From: a virus
Length of the DNA stretch: 64,000 nt
IMG/VR virus record: IMGVR_UViG_3300035698_006717
Coordinates: 41,410-105,409 of that record
Direction: 5' to 3' (one strand)
The position numbers were made by a program, and so were the translations under genes. This document shows positions 23,518-30,146 of the stretch, one piece after another; position 1 is the stretch's first letter; every line of letters starts with the position of its first letter. The notes beneath the pieces were generated by a model that was not told where the DNA came from, searched no databases, and saw nothing but the letters and a program-made list of their open reading frames with translations.

Positions 23518-23566
23518 AAAGTCATAATATATCAAGACTGAATAGTATACCTTTCTAATAGGCGGG
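23518..23566 (+). promoter_or_regulatory. Phage promoter-like motif, divergent copy
   Basis: AAAGTCATAATATATCAAGA, then TAGTATACCTTTCTAATA. It keeps the 5' word and the TATA block but has lost the ACTCGTCAG core. Upstream of 23599. Confidence 0.5.
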
Positions 23567-23598
23567 AATCCCCTAACCCCTACCCTAGGAGGAAGAAA

Positions 23599-23961
23599 AT
23601 GAACCATCTGTTGTTAGAAAAAGCTATTAAGGATTTGGCGGTAAAGCCTCTAGGTAAGTTCTCTGAAACTGAGGAAATGTTTAAGCGCTCCGGCTCTATA
23701 GGAGCTATTGCACTTGCACCCTACCTAAAAGGGGATAATGAATACTATGCTGACGAGGGAGACGAAGGCTTCTTGATGGAATGGGTTGAAATGTTTGATA
23801 AGCTAGAACCTCTAGCGGGTGCGGTTGAATTTACGGATACTGTTTCTGGTTGTGACGTAAATGTTAAGTGTTTCTTTGGAACTATACTTGTTAAGTGGAT
23901 AAATGAGGTAGGGGGAGTTTCCCTATCTGTTTTTGATATAGAAGCGTATATGGTTTTGTAG
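23599..23961 (+). CDS. Acidic protein, paralogue of 24596-24952
   Basis: 120 residues. It shares with the protein at 24596 the order PYLKGDNEYY, an acidic stretch, G-x-VEFTDT-x-SGC, VKCFFG-x-ILVKW and SLSVFDIE. Roughly half the residues look alike over the length. No known family. Each paralogue stands alone behind its own promoter-like element. Confidence 0.65.
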   Translation: MNHLLLEKAIKDLAVKPLGKFSETEEMFKRSGSIGAIALAPYLKGDNEYYADEGDEGFLMEWVEMFDKLEPLAGAVEFTDTVSGCDVNVKCFFGTILVKWINEVGGVSLSVFDIEAYMVL

Positions 23962-23967
23962 AAAAAG

Positions 23968-24020
23968 AAAGACATTACTCGTCAGCTAGTTCGGGTATAC
24001 CTTACCTCTATACCCGTAAC
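23968..24020 (+). promoter_or_regulatory. Phage promoter-like motif, copy 8
   Basis: AAAGACATTACTCGTCAG, eight bases, then GGTATACCTTACCTCTATAC and CCGTAACCG. Upstream of 24036. Confidence 0.8.
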
Positions 24021-24035
24021 CGTAGGAGGAAGAAG

Positions 24036-24371
24036 ATGAAAGGTTCTACTGTTTATGAAAGCCTAGAAGATCTAGTGAAGGTACTAGGTGATAGTAAAGA
24101 TTGCAAATACTTGTTAGAAGATATAAAGGAACGGCTTGAAAAGGCTTTGGGAGAAAGAAAACCTTATAGCGTATCTTGGGTAAGTACTGAAACTGATTAT
24201 GCTACTGCTACCGCTATGAGCTTGTTAGTCGATAGCAGAGAGGGTGATACTTGGGTAAGCGAAGAAGGTGAAGAATTCTATAAGCTGATTAATGCGGTTG
24301 ATGAAACTCTAATCGTTATAGAGATGAATATTCCTGGTATGAGTGATTACCTTCTAGTGACGTATATTTAA
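24036..24371 (+). CDS. Hypothetical acidic protein
   Basis: 111 residues; helical N-terminus, then alpha/beta. AGGAGGAAG ribosome site. It lies between the two paralogous acidic proteins, is similar to them in size and charge, but not clearly in sequence. Followed by a terminator. Confidence 0.63.
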   Translation: MKGSTVYESLEDLVKVLGDSKDCKYLLEDIKERLEKALGERKPYSVSWVSTETDYATATAMSLLVDSREGDTWVSEEGEEFYKLINAVDETLIVIEMNIPGMSDYLLVTYI

Positions 24372-24385
24372 AGGAGATCTGATCA

Positions 24386-24402
24386 GGGGGCTTGCCCCCT
24401 TT
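24386..24402 (+). terminator. Short G-run terminator hairpin
   Basis: GGGGG-CTTG-CCCCC followed by TTT, 14 bases after the preceding stop. Similar in style to the hairpins at 17279 and 20402. Confidence 0.7.
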
Positions 24403-24412
24403 CCCATTAACC

Positions 24413-24512
24413 AGCAAAAGTCAATGACCTGAGGAAAATTCAATGGCACAAATTCAACCCAGAAATTCAATGATCAAAACTCAATGATCAAAACTCAATC
24501 GTCAAAACTCAA
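24413..24512. repeat. Non-coding repeat zone II (TCAATGA array)
   Basis: TCAATGA or one-base variants occur at about 24422, 24440, 24468, 24482, 24496 and 24508. The last part is a 14-base tandem repeat (ATCAAAACTCAATG) in about three copies. Zone lies between a terminator and the promoter-like element at 24537. Confidence 0.7.
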
Positions 24513-24536
24513 TGACGAGTATTATATAGACAGGGC

Positions 24537-24582
24537 TAATCAAGCTTGATTAGAGTATATTACCCTTATACCCTAACCCCTC
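24537..24582 (+). promoter_or_regulatory. Promoter-like motif, 3' half only
   Basis: TAATCAAGCTTGATTA is a near-perfect dyad, followed by GAGTATATTACCCTTATACC and CTAACC, which matches the downstream half of copies 5-8. The ACTCGTCAG block is absent. Upstream of 24596. Confidence 0.55.
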
Positions 24583-24595
24583 TAGGAGGCAGAAG

Positions 24596-24952
24596 ATGAG
24601 ACAGCACGCGTTGGCTAGTGAGATTAAGAAAGCGGCGGGAGGTAAAGCACTAGGTGAGTTCTCCCTAGCGAACCATATGTTTGATACTTCGGACGTAGTA
24701 GTAGCAAAGGCTTTGACCCCCTTCCTTAAGGGAGATGACGAGTATTTCGTTAGCGACGATGAGGAGGCTTGGAAAGATGATTACCTGATTAGCTTTATTG
24801 ATATAATCCCTACGGCGGGAGAGGTACGGTTTGACGATACTGACTCTGGTTGCTCCGTACACGTTAAGTGCTTCTACGGACTAATCCTAGTACGTTGGAC
24901 TAATAGCGCAGGGGCTGATTCTATCTCTGCTTTTGATATACCTGAGTTATAG
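24596..24952 (+). CDS. Acidic protein, paralogue of 23599-23961
   Basis: 118 residues sharing PFLKGDDEYF, VRFDDTDSGC, VKCFYG-x-ILVRW and SAFDI with its paralogue 1 kb upstream. Base use already leans towards C-G- and T-A-rich words (GCGGCGGGAGG, CTAGCG) compared with the copy at 23599, a step towards the extreme bias beyond 25.6 kb. Function unknown. Confidence 0.65.
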   Translation: MRQHALASEIKKAAGGKALGEFSLANHMFDTSDVVVAKALTPFLKGDDEYFVSDDEEAWKDDYLISFIDIIPTAGEVRFDDTDSGCSVHVKCFYGLILVRWTNSAGADSISAFDIPEL

Positions 24953-24967
24953 AAAGGATCTGAATTT

Positions 24968-24999
24968 GGCTCTCCTACCCTAAGGAGAGCCTTCATTTT
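24968..24999 (+). terminator. Intrinsic terminator
   Basis: GGCTCTCC (24968-24975) pairs with GGAGAGCC (24984-24991) and is followed by TTCATTTT. It ends the unit of 24596-24952. Confidence 0.82.
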
Positions 25000-25000
25000 A

Positions 25001-25440
25001 CATACCATACGTCATTGGTTTGTACTGTATATGTAAGGACATATGGTAAGCCAATGAGTTGTTCTGTATATGTAATGACATATGTTAGAGCAGGTGATAG
25101 AGCATATGGTAAACCAATGACTATGTAATGTATGTAATAGCATATGGTAAGACAAGTGATAGGACATATGTAAAGAGCAAATGGTATGTGTGTGATACCA
25201 ATGTACTGTACTGTAAATGTAAGGACATATGGTAAACCAATGACCTGCTATATGTGTGTGTAATAGCATATGGTAGGACAAATGTAAGTTCAAATGATAT
25301 GCTATACATTGAGCTGTTATATGTAAATGTAATAGCAAATGTAAGGACATATGGTAAACCAATGACTATGTAATGGAATGTTAAACAAATTGTTAAACAA
25401 ATGTTGTGAAATGTTAAACCAGTGAAATAAATGTAAAATG
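25001..25440. repeat. Iteron-like array (CATATGGTAA / CCAATGA)
   Basis: CATATGGTA occurs at 25040, 25103, 25141, 25225, 25267 and 25348; four copies run on into CCAATGA. The stretches starting at 25103 and 25348 agree over about 28 bases. CATATG alone occurs again at about 25079 and 25163, and TGTTAAAC is repeated at 25379-25420. No gene is present. The array resembles origin or partition iterons. Confidence 0.75.
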
Positions 25441-25629
25441 TTTACCAAGTTGATATCTACCATATACCATTGGCTAGTTGATTTTATTTGAAACTGATAT
25501 CCTTGTTGCTGCTGTGATTAGCTTGATTTCACAATACACTGATTTCTTTTGGCTTTTCCCCGTTTTGCCATGATTTGGTAATTCAATGACTTTCTCGGAT
25601 TTCCGAAAAAAAGCGGAAAAATCCGAATT

Positions 25630-25684
25630 TACCCTAAATCGGGCGAATTACCCGAAGTCGGTATAAATACCCGAAAGCGGGTAG
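25630..25684. repeat. Left cluster of TACCCGA/TCGGGTA dyads
   Basis: Contains ACCCTAAATCGGG, TTACCCGAAGTCGG and TACCCGAAAGCGGGTA in tandem. The same words form the right cluster (27196-27298), 1.5 kb away at the other end of the island. Confidence 0.7.
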
Positions 25685-25937
25685 AAGGTACTATTTAAGG
25701 GGCTTAAATAGGGGCCGTTTAAGGGTTAAATACGTTTAGAGCCTAGGAAGGTTATTTAAGCGGATTAAGGGAAAACTAATTAACCGTATTAGGTAAATCT
25801 TCTAAGTCCTTTAAAATAGGGTAGTTACGGAGGGCGGGCTTTTAGGCGGATTCTATTTAAACGGTTAAAAAGATAGTTTAAGGTTTTTAAACTAGATAGA
25901 GATTCTAGTTTAAATCGCTGAAGGCGAATTAAATAAA

Positions 25938-25969
25938 ACGTCTTTTTTAGTACTATTAAGACGTTTTTT
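25938..25969 (+). terminator. Terminator-like hairpin in the island leader
   Basis: ACGTCTT and AAGACGT form a seven-pair stem followed by TTTTTT. It stands 140 bases before the gene at 26108, so it could be an attenuator or end a short leader RNA. The A run on the other side makes it usable in both directions. Confidence 0.6.
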
Positions 25970-26107
25970 AAGGCGACTGCTCGCGAGCAAATCTACTTAA
26001 GATATTAAGTTTTCCCCGATAGGGGCTTTAATCGAGTATATTTACTATAACGCCGCTACCCGCTACGGGCTACGGCGATAATCTATTACCCTTATAGGGG
26101 GTTTCTT

Positions 26108-26377
26108 ATGGTCTCGAATTCACTTACTCTAATAGCTTCGGTGACGAACGATCTACCTACTATATATAGGGTCGCTACGGTTAACCCCTTCGCCGCCCTA
26201 CTACCTATCGCCGCCATAGTCGCCGCCGTATACCTTATAGCTTTAACGGTCTACGTGGCGAACGACTACGCCGTTAATACTAATTTACTAAGAATAGAAA
26301 GAGAGGAGCCTATAACCTTAAGAAAGAGCTTTATAGTCGAATACAATAACGGAACTAATAAAACCGTAAACGCTTAG
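26108..26377 (+). CDS. Small membrane protein of the CA/TG-depleted island
   Basis: 89 residues. Residues about 26-52 (NPFAALLPIAAIVAAVYLIA and following) form one long membrane helix; the C-terminal part is charged. It has no Cys, Gln, His or Trp and only the initiator Met, as expected if CA and TG are avoided. The ribosome site is weak (AGGGGG). Two-gene operon with 26433. Function unknown. Confidence 0.6.
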   Translation: MVSNSLTLIASVTNDLPTIYRVATVNPFAALLPIAAIVAAVYLIALTVYVANDYAVNTNLLRIEREEPITLRKSFIVEYNNGTNKTVNA

Positions 26378-26432
26378 TCTATTACTTCGAATTCACCAAA
26401 TTTTTAAACCGTAAAAGAAAAGAGTTACTACT

Positions 26433-26960
26433 ATGACTACGAAAAAGAATACTACCGCCGCTCCCGTTTCTAAGATCGTTCGCCACGCCGCCGCCGCTCC
26501 CGTAGAGACTCCCGCCGCCGCTACCGTAGAGAAGGTTTCGCTACTATCGGAAAAGGATTTTATTTCTTACGCCGAAAAGAGCGGGACTCCCGCCCTAAAA
26601 TCTTTCGGAAACGTAGGGAGTCGAGTATACGCGAATCCTACCTTTTCGGGAACTACGGCCTTTATTATAGCGGCTCTTTCTACCGTCGATACCAAACGTA
26701 CTAGTTTTACGGTCGCCGATTTCGATTCGGGTATACGGTCGATGAAAACGAAGGAGAACTGGGAACGACTCGACGCTATTTTTAATACGTTCCGTTCCCG
26801 TTTCGCGAGTAACCGTAAAGGCGAAAAACCTTCCCTCGCGAGCAAGTATAAAAGTCCCGTAAAATCTTTACGGACTAGCGGAGTATATAAAGCGTTCGAC
26901 GTTTCCGCTATCGGGACTCCCGAACTAAGAAAGTCCTTCGGATTCGCGGCGGGGAAATAG
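26433..26960 (+). CDS. Ala/Lys/Ser-rich protein of the CA/TG-depleted island
   Basis: 175 residues. The N-terminal 35 residues are Ala-, Pro- and Lys-rich and probably disordered, followed by a basic, mostly helical domain with FNTFRSRFASNRKGE. There is no Cys or Gln, one His, one Trp and one internal Met; codons such as GCA, CCA, TCA, CTG, TTG and GTG are nearly absent. In its 528 bases I count six CA or TG. A perfect terminator follows. Possibly DNA-binding from its charge; not recognised. Confidence 0.65.
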   Translation: MTTKKNTTAAPVSKIVRHAAAAPVETPAAATVEKVSLLSEKDFISYAEKSGTPALKSFGNVGSRVYANPTFSGTTAFIIAALSTVDTKRTSFTVADFDSGIRSMKTKENWERLDAIFNTFRSRFASNRKGEKPSLASKYKSPVKSLRTSGVYKAFDVSAIGTPELRKSFGFAAGK

Positions 26961-26990
26961 ATCGTTCGCCACCAATAGGCGGATAATATA

Positions 26991-27017
26991 GGGTAGTCTT
27001 CGGACTACCCTTTTTTT
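26991..27017 (+). terminator. Perfect intrinsic terminator
   Basis: GGGTAGTC-TTCG-GACTACCC followed by seven T. The UUCG tetraloop makes this an exceptionally stable hairpin. It ends the plus-strand arm. Confidence 0.92.
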
Positions 27018-27195
27018 ATACCTTCCCCGCTCCCTTCCTTCCTTCGTTCGTTCGCCAGACTCCCTCCCTTCCTATAATACCCTAAATCGCCGCTACGGGA
27101 CTTTCGCCCTCATAGGTATAGCTAGGATAGGGTATATCTTCCCCGCCTTATACGGGCCTTCTACGGGCCTTATATAAGCTATTTAGAATATACCT

Positions 27196-27298
27196 TAAAT
27201 CGGGTAGAATACCCGAATTTATATAGTCGGGCTTTTTACCCGAAGTCGGGTAGAATACCTTATCGGGTAAAATACCCGAAGTAGGGTAATATACCCTA
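27196..27298. repeat. Right cluster of TACCCGA/TCGGGTA dyads
   Basis: CGGGTAGAATACCCG, TACCCGAAGTCGGGTA, TCGGGTAAAATACCCGA and TAGGGTAATATACCCTA follow each other within about 100 bases. All are dyads with 2-3 central bases. The vocabulary equals the left cluster at 25630-25684. Confidence 0.75.
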
Positions 27299-27436
27299 AT
27301 AATTTAAGCGCTTAAGGGGTAGGGCGTATGCGAACGATTTTATTTTCTAGGTAGCCCTACTTTGGCACCCAGCACACACCGTGAACATTTTTGCCAAGAT
27401 TACCATGCTCAGAATATTTCAGGCAATACTACAAAT

Positions 27437-27467
27437 GAAAAAGCCCACATACCGAAGCATGCAGGCT
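27437..27467 (-). terminator. Terminator of the minus-strand arm
   Basis: Read on the minus strand, AGCCTGCAT pairs with ATGTGGGCT (two G-U pairs) around an eight-base loop and is followed by TTTTT. It lies 114 bases beyond the last minus-strand gene and faces the plus-strand terminator at 26991. The 27468-27580 stretch shows no gene. Confidence 0.8.
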
Positions 27468-27580
27468 GAAAAATATTTACAGAAATTTTTTCTGCTGAAT
27501 TTACAATATATACTTCTTGGAATCATCCTTATAGAAAATGGATATAGTTACATCTAGATAGAATTTCATCGCCCAACTCC

Positions 27581-27817
27581 TTAGAATGGAAGATCATCTT
27601 CCTTTGTTGGTGGTTCATATGGGATTTGTTCTCCAACGCCTCCAGCAGGCCATAGATTCAGATTGAGTCTCTTGCAATCTATATATGTCAGAGCTACACC
27701 TGGGTTTAGCTTGATTAGCATCTTACCAGACGGTTCAAGCCAACCCGCTCCTATGCGACATTGCCCGCCAGTATCAGGATCATAGGCTTTTAAGTAGTGT
27801 GTTGGTTTTGAAGGCAT
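27581..27817 (-). CDS. Small hypothetical protein
   Basis: 78 residues beginning MPSKPTHYLKAYDPDTG and ending in an acidic tail (PPTKEDDLPF) reminiscent of single-strand-binding-protein-like tails. The THY-x-KAY-x-P-x-TG start is seen in other small phage proteins of unknown role. Last gene of the minus-strand arm. Confidence 0.62.
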   Translation of the reverse strand: MPSKPTHYLKAYDPDTGGQCRIGAGWLEPSGKMLIKLNPGVALTYIDCKRLNLNLWPAGGVGEQIPYEPPTKEDDLPF

Positions 27818-27820
27818 AGC

Positions 27821-27937
27821 TCATAGTCCTCTCACGAGATGTATAATGGATGAAATCATCTTGACAATTATATAGATTGCTCCTATAGTGAAGACGCCAA
27901 CTGTTACAAACAGTGACAAACAAATTAGTAGTATCAT
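27821..27937 (-). CDS. Small single-pass membrane protein
   Basis: 38 residues, almost wholly hydrophobic (ILLICLSLFVTVGVFTIGAI), ending in a basic segment. The start overlaps the stop of the upstream gene (ATGA), and no separate ribosome site is needed. Unknown function. Confidence 0.52.
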   Translation of the reverse strand: MILLICLSLFVTVGVFTIGAIYIIVKMISSIIHLVRGL

Positions 27938-28104
27938 GAGGAAGCGGCTTCCTTGATCTCTATGATACTGGCCTCATGTTCATGCACCCACCAATCACCT
28001 TGAGACTCTATAACAGCTTCCTTGACTTCAAGAATGTTCTCGGCTTGGACTGCAAAGATCTTGAGATCATATCCGTCATGCCAAAGTACAGTAAAAGATT
28101 TCAT
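27934..28104 (-). CDS. Small hypothetical protein
   Basis: 56 residues, start preceded by AGAGG at good spacing. KSFTVLWHDGYDLKIFAVQA followed by an acidic helix; resembles small single-domain alpha/beta phage proteins. Not recognised. Confidence 0.55.
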   Translation of the reverse strand: MKSFTVLWHDGYDLKIFAVQAENILEVKEAVIESQGDWWVHEHEASIIEIKEAASS

Positions 28105-28113
28105 ATTAACCTC

Positions 28114-28266
28114 TCAATCATAATTGTGTGTATCATTATAATATGTATCAGCTTCAATAGACTCTTCCCTATCAAGGTTGAGTTGTTCAACAGTTCCTTC
28201 AGCTTCTAAAGGATCAAAGTCGTCAGCATCCGAATCAAACTCGACTTCCCGAGGGTGTATTGACAT
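28114..28266 (-). CDS. Small acidic protein
   Basis: 50 residues, strongly acidic (DSDADDFDPLEAEG), probably disordered. Could be a DNA-mimic-like inhibitor by charge alone, but that is speculation. It abuts the next gene upstream. Confidence 0.5.
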   Translation of the reverse strand: MSIHPREVEFDSDADDFDPLEAEGTVEQLNLDREESIEADTYYNDTHNYD

Positions 28267-28268
28267 AA

Positions 28269-28934
28269 TTAAGCTCCAATCCTTTTCTTATCCATACCTA
28301 TAGACTTGGTAGAAGTGTTCATACCTTTATTGTATTGGTCTTGGTTAAGGCCATACTGTCGGTACTTAGAAGATTTGTATTTGGTACCACAAGAGTTACA
28401 GACCATATCTACAATTGTTCCCTTATTGCAAGCTGTACATAGCTTATGGTCGGATGGGAAATTGGTAGCCATGTAACCCATCATATAAGATCGGAGTGCG
28501 TCATTCTTCCAAGTGTTAATCTGCTTCTTGAAATACTTGTCTTCGTAGAATGGGCCATATGATTTTGTAAGTTCATCTCTAGCCTCTTTTTGGAGGCGCT
28601 TTTCATTAGTGTTGAACTGATGTTTTATATCATCAAGCAATTCATAGAACATCTTGTACTCATCAGGATCTGCATCTATAGAAATGTAATCTGGAAATCC
28701 TCTGAGAACATATACAGGTATCTTGCAAAATCCAGACAACAGAATAGCATACTTCTTAAGCCGATGTACTTTGAACCTCATATTCTTACGAGGCTCAAGA
28801 ACCTCATCAGGATTGAGATTGTACTTCTCTATAAGTGTTTGGATTATCCTCTTGGCATTATCTGCCTCAGGGCCAATCATTTCACCCATAGCCTTTAGCT
28901 TGCGAATCCTACTTTGGATCTTTTCTAGTTCCAT
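28269..28934 (-). CDS. DUF2786-like protein with C-terminal zinc ribbon
   Basis: 221 residues. The N-terminus (EKIQSRIRKLKAMGE...ADNAKRIIQTLIEKYNL) matches the helical DUF2786 pattern. A central alpha/beta part follows, and a CTAC...CNSC ribbon lies near residues 168-182, with a basic tail. In phages such proteins are common but uncharacterised. Overlaps the next gene by 26 bases. Confidence 0.55.
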   Translation of the reverse strand: MELEKIQSRIRKLKAMGEMIGPEADNAKRIIQTLIEKYNLNPDEVLEPRKNMRFKVHRLKKYAILLSGFCKIPVYVLRGFPDYISIDADPDEYKMFYELLDDIKHQFNTNEKRLQKEARDELTKSYGPFYEDKYFKKQINTWKNDALRSYMMGYMATNFPSDHKLCTACNKGTIVDMVCNSCGTKYKSSKYRQYGLNQDQYNKGMNTSTKSIGMDKKRIGA

Positions 28935-29130
28935 TCTTTTCCTCCATATATTTGGATATGTCTATTTTAACAAATGCGTATATTGATAGAACAAATATTG
29001 CTATCCAGCTACTAACTGGAACATGCTGCACAGTATAGAATTCTAGATACATAGAATAGCCTATGCTACCTAGTATGATTGGCATTAGAATCATACTTGC
29101 CAATAGGATACCTCTAATCTTGTTAATCAC
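28909..29130 (-). CDS. Small membrane protein with two helices
   Basis: 73 residues from GTG 29130, preceded by GAGGTG; an in-frame GTG four codons earlier is possible. Two hydrophobic segments (ILLASMILMPIILGSIGY and IAIFVLSIYAFV) and a charged C-terminus. Unknown. A CTTTCTTA/TAAGAAAG hairpin lies upstream at 29164-29186. Confidence 0.58.
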   Translation of the reverse strand: MINKIRGILLASMILMPIILGSIGYSMYLEFYTVQHVPVSSWIAIFVLSIYAFVKIDISKYMEEKNGTRKDPK

Positions 29131-29222
29131 AAAACACCTCACAGGTTATAAGTTAGCCTCTCCCTTTCTTAAATAATATAAGAAAGAATAACCCTTGTAG
29201 TAATGTTTTTATTAAGGAAGTA

Positions 29223-29381
29223 TCAGATGTACTCTTTACGCTTCATAGTCTTGCGACATTTTCTGCAAGTGTCATAAAGTCTGTTATTAGCATATACCTC
29301 TAAGTTGCGCCTATATCTTACTAGTTCTTCTTTAGAGAGCTTGCCAACTTCAACAGATTTTAAGAATTTGAATTTGCCCAT
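29223..29381 (-). CDS. Small basic protein
   Basis: 52 residues, basic, with a helical middle (KEELVRYRRNLEVYANNRLY) and a C-terminal CRKC. Possibly nucleic-acid binding. The gap to the next gene downstream holds the 29164 hairpin and no gene. Confidence 0.52.
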   Translation of the reverse strand: MGKFKFLKSVEVGKLSKEELVRYRRNLEVYANNRLYDTCRKCRKTMKRKEYI

Positions 29382-29397
29382 TTGTTACAGTACTCAC

Positions 29398-29598
29398 TCA
29401 CCCTTGTTTTTTGGGTTTGCCGTGTGTGATACCATTGCCACAGTGTGGGCAGAACTTCCACGACTTCTTGAGTTTCTTCATACAGCTGCAATAGTGCGTC
29501 ATGTTCTTTAGCATCCTTTCAAAGGCGTTGATCTTCGGCGAGTCCTTTGGGTCAAACGGTGAGCTAGGGCACCCATACAAGACAACTATGTCATCCAT
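29398..29598 (-). CDS. Small zinc-binding protein
   Basis: 66 residues with CSC and CPHC (about 13 residues apart) and a basic end (GKPKKQG). Not recognised. Confidence 0.58.
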   Translation of the reverse strand: MDDIVVLYGCPSSPFDPKDSPKINAFERMLKNMTHYCSCMKKLKKSWKFCPHCGNGITHGKPKKQG

Positions 29599-29617
29599 TT
29601 ACAACTCCTATCCTTGT

Positions 29618-29692
29618 TTAATCAATCATGAGAATCATGCCGATTACCGCGCTCACCCACCCAGATATGAATCCCGTTATCCACTCACTCAT
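29618..29692 (-). CDS. Tiny membrane peptide, family member 1
   Basis: 24 residues: a charged first few residues then one membrane helix with the family motif W-[IL]-x-G-F-[IV]-[SA]-G. GGAGGAGAG lies directly upstream of the ATG, preceded by the ACTCAG(A/G)CAGAGGAGG word found before all three members (others at 32454 and 33032). Confidence 0.6.
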   Translation of the reverse strand: MSEWITGFISGWVSAVIGMILMID

Positions 29693-29822
29693 CTCTCCTC
29701 CTCTGCCTGAGTTTTGGGTGAACCGCGGTAGAGGCTTGCCCCAATGTTGAGTTAATGCGTGCCGCCAATGCACTGGCTACGCAAAACCGTTTAGCTTGCC
29801 GCAGTTCACTAGGTTGTTTCAT
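29685..29822 (-). CDS. Possible small ORF
   Basis: 45 residues from an ATG without a good ribosome site; helical and Ala-rich (RFCVASALAARINSTLGQAS). Its end overlaps tiny membrane peptide 1, the same arrangement as 33024-33272 with peptide 3. Otherwise the 29693-29829 gap holds nothing. Confidence 0.35.
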   Translation of the reverse strand: MKQPSELRQAKRFCVASALAARINSTLGQASTAVHPKLRQRRRDE

Positions 29823-29829
29823 ACAACGG

Positions 29830-30072
29830 TTAAGCAACGGGTGATAGTTTGCCGATACACTCATCGCAGAAGAACCGACCTGCCGTACTTTTATAACATT
29901 TCTTAGGCTCACCACAAGACTCGCAAATTTCATCCATTGCTGTGTTGTGTGAAGTTTTTAGAAACTCCTCTTTTTCCTTAAAAATTGAGCGGAGTATTAC
30001 TATTGCGCCCTGTTTGATAAAAGACCTCGCCTTGTACTCTACAAGGGCCACCTTTAATTCGTCAAAGCTCAT
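29830..30072 (-). CDS. Small zinc-binding protein
   Basis: 80 residues from the ATG at 30072. A helical basic N-terminal half is followed by CESCGEPKKCY...FFCDECIG, a Cys4 ribbon. A longer frame upstream overlaps other sequence and is not used. Confidence 0.58.
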   Translation of the reverse strand: MSFDELKVALVEYKARSFIKQGAIVILRSIFKEKEEFLKTSHNTAMDEICESCGEPKKCYKSTAGRFFCDECIGKLSPVA

Positions 30073-30146
30073 TTTTACCACAATAAAGTCCTTTCTAAAA
30101 ATTTGCGAAGCGAACACACAACGTATTGCAAATGGGTGCTGGCCCA

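Larger units (their letters stand above)
25595..26080 (+). other. Hairpin-rich leader within the island
   Basis: Visible structures, left to right: TCGGATTT...CCGA arms (25595-25626); a perfect ten-pair stem TTTAAACTAG/CTAGTTTAAA (25886-25914); ACGTCTT/AAGACGT plus T run (25938-25969); the palindrome TGCTCGCGAGCA (25978-25989); ACTTAA-GATA-TTAAGT (25994-26009); CCCC-GATA-GGGG; and CGCCG...CCCG-CTA-CGGG...CGGCG (about 26050-26076). No reading frame is supported before 26108. Confidence 0.6.
25591..27360. other. CA/TG-depleted island
   Basis: Reading through these 1,770 bases I count about 22 CA or TG dinucleotides, where about 220 would be expected at even base use. CG and TA are abundant. 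The edges are sharp: CAATGAC at 25584-25590 on the left and GGCACCCAGCACACACC from 27364 on the right. The island contains a structured leader, two genes, terminators and two clusters of dyads. The counts are by eye. Confidence 0.8.

Noticed and set aside
25012-25362. 116-codon minus-strand frame across the iteron array
   Set aside because: Its periodic Tyr/His/Leu-rich translation merely mirrors the DNA repeats.
25001-25440. CRISPR array
   Set aside because: The repeats are short, variably spaced and partly overlapping, with no constant-length spacers and no cas genes.
26108-26960. Toxin-antitoxin pair
   Set aside because: Although it is a two-gene unit with a membrane protein, neither product shows a known toxin or antitoxin motif, and the order and sizes do not decide it.
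25591-27360. Integrated mobile element with terminal inverted repeats
   Set aside because: The dyad clusters at the ends are not single long inverted repeats, no target duplication is seen, and neither gene resembles a transposase or integrase.
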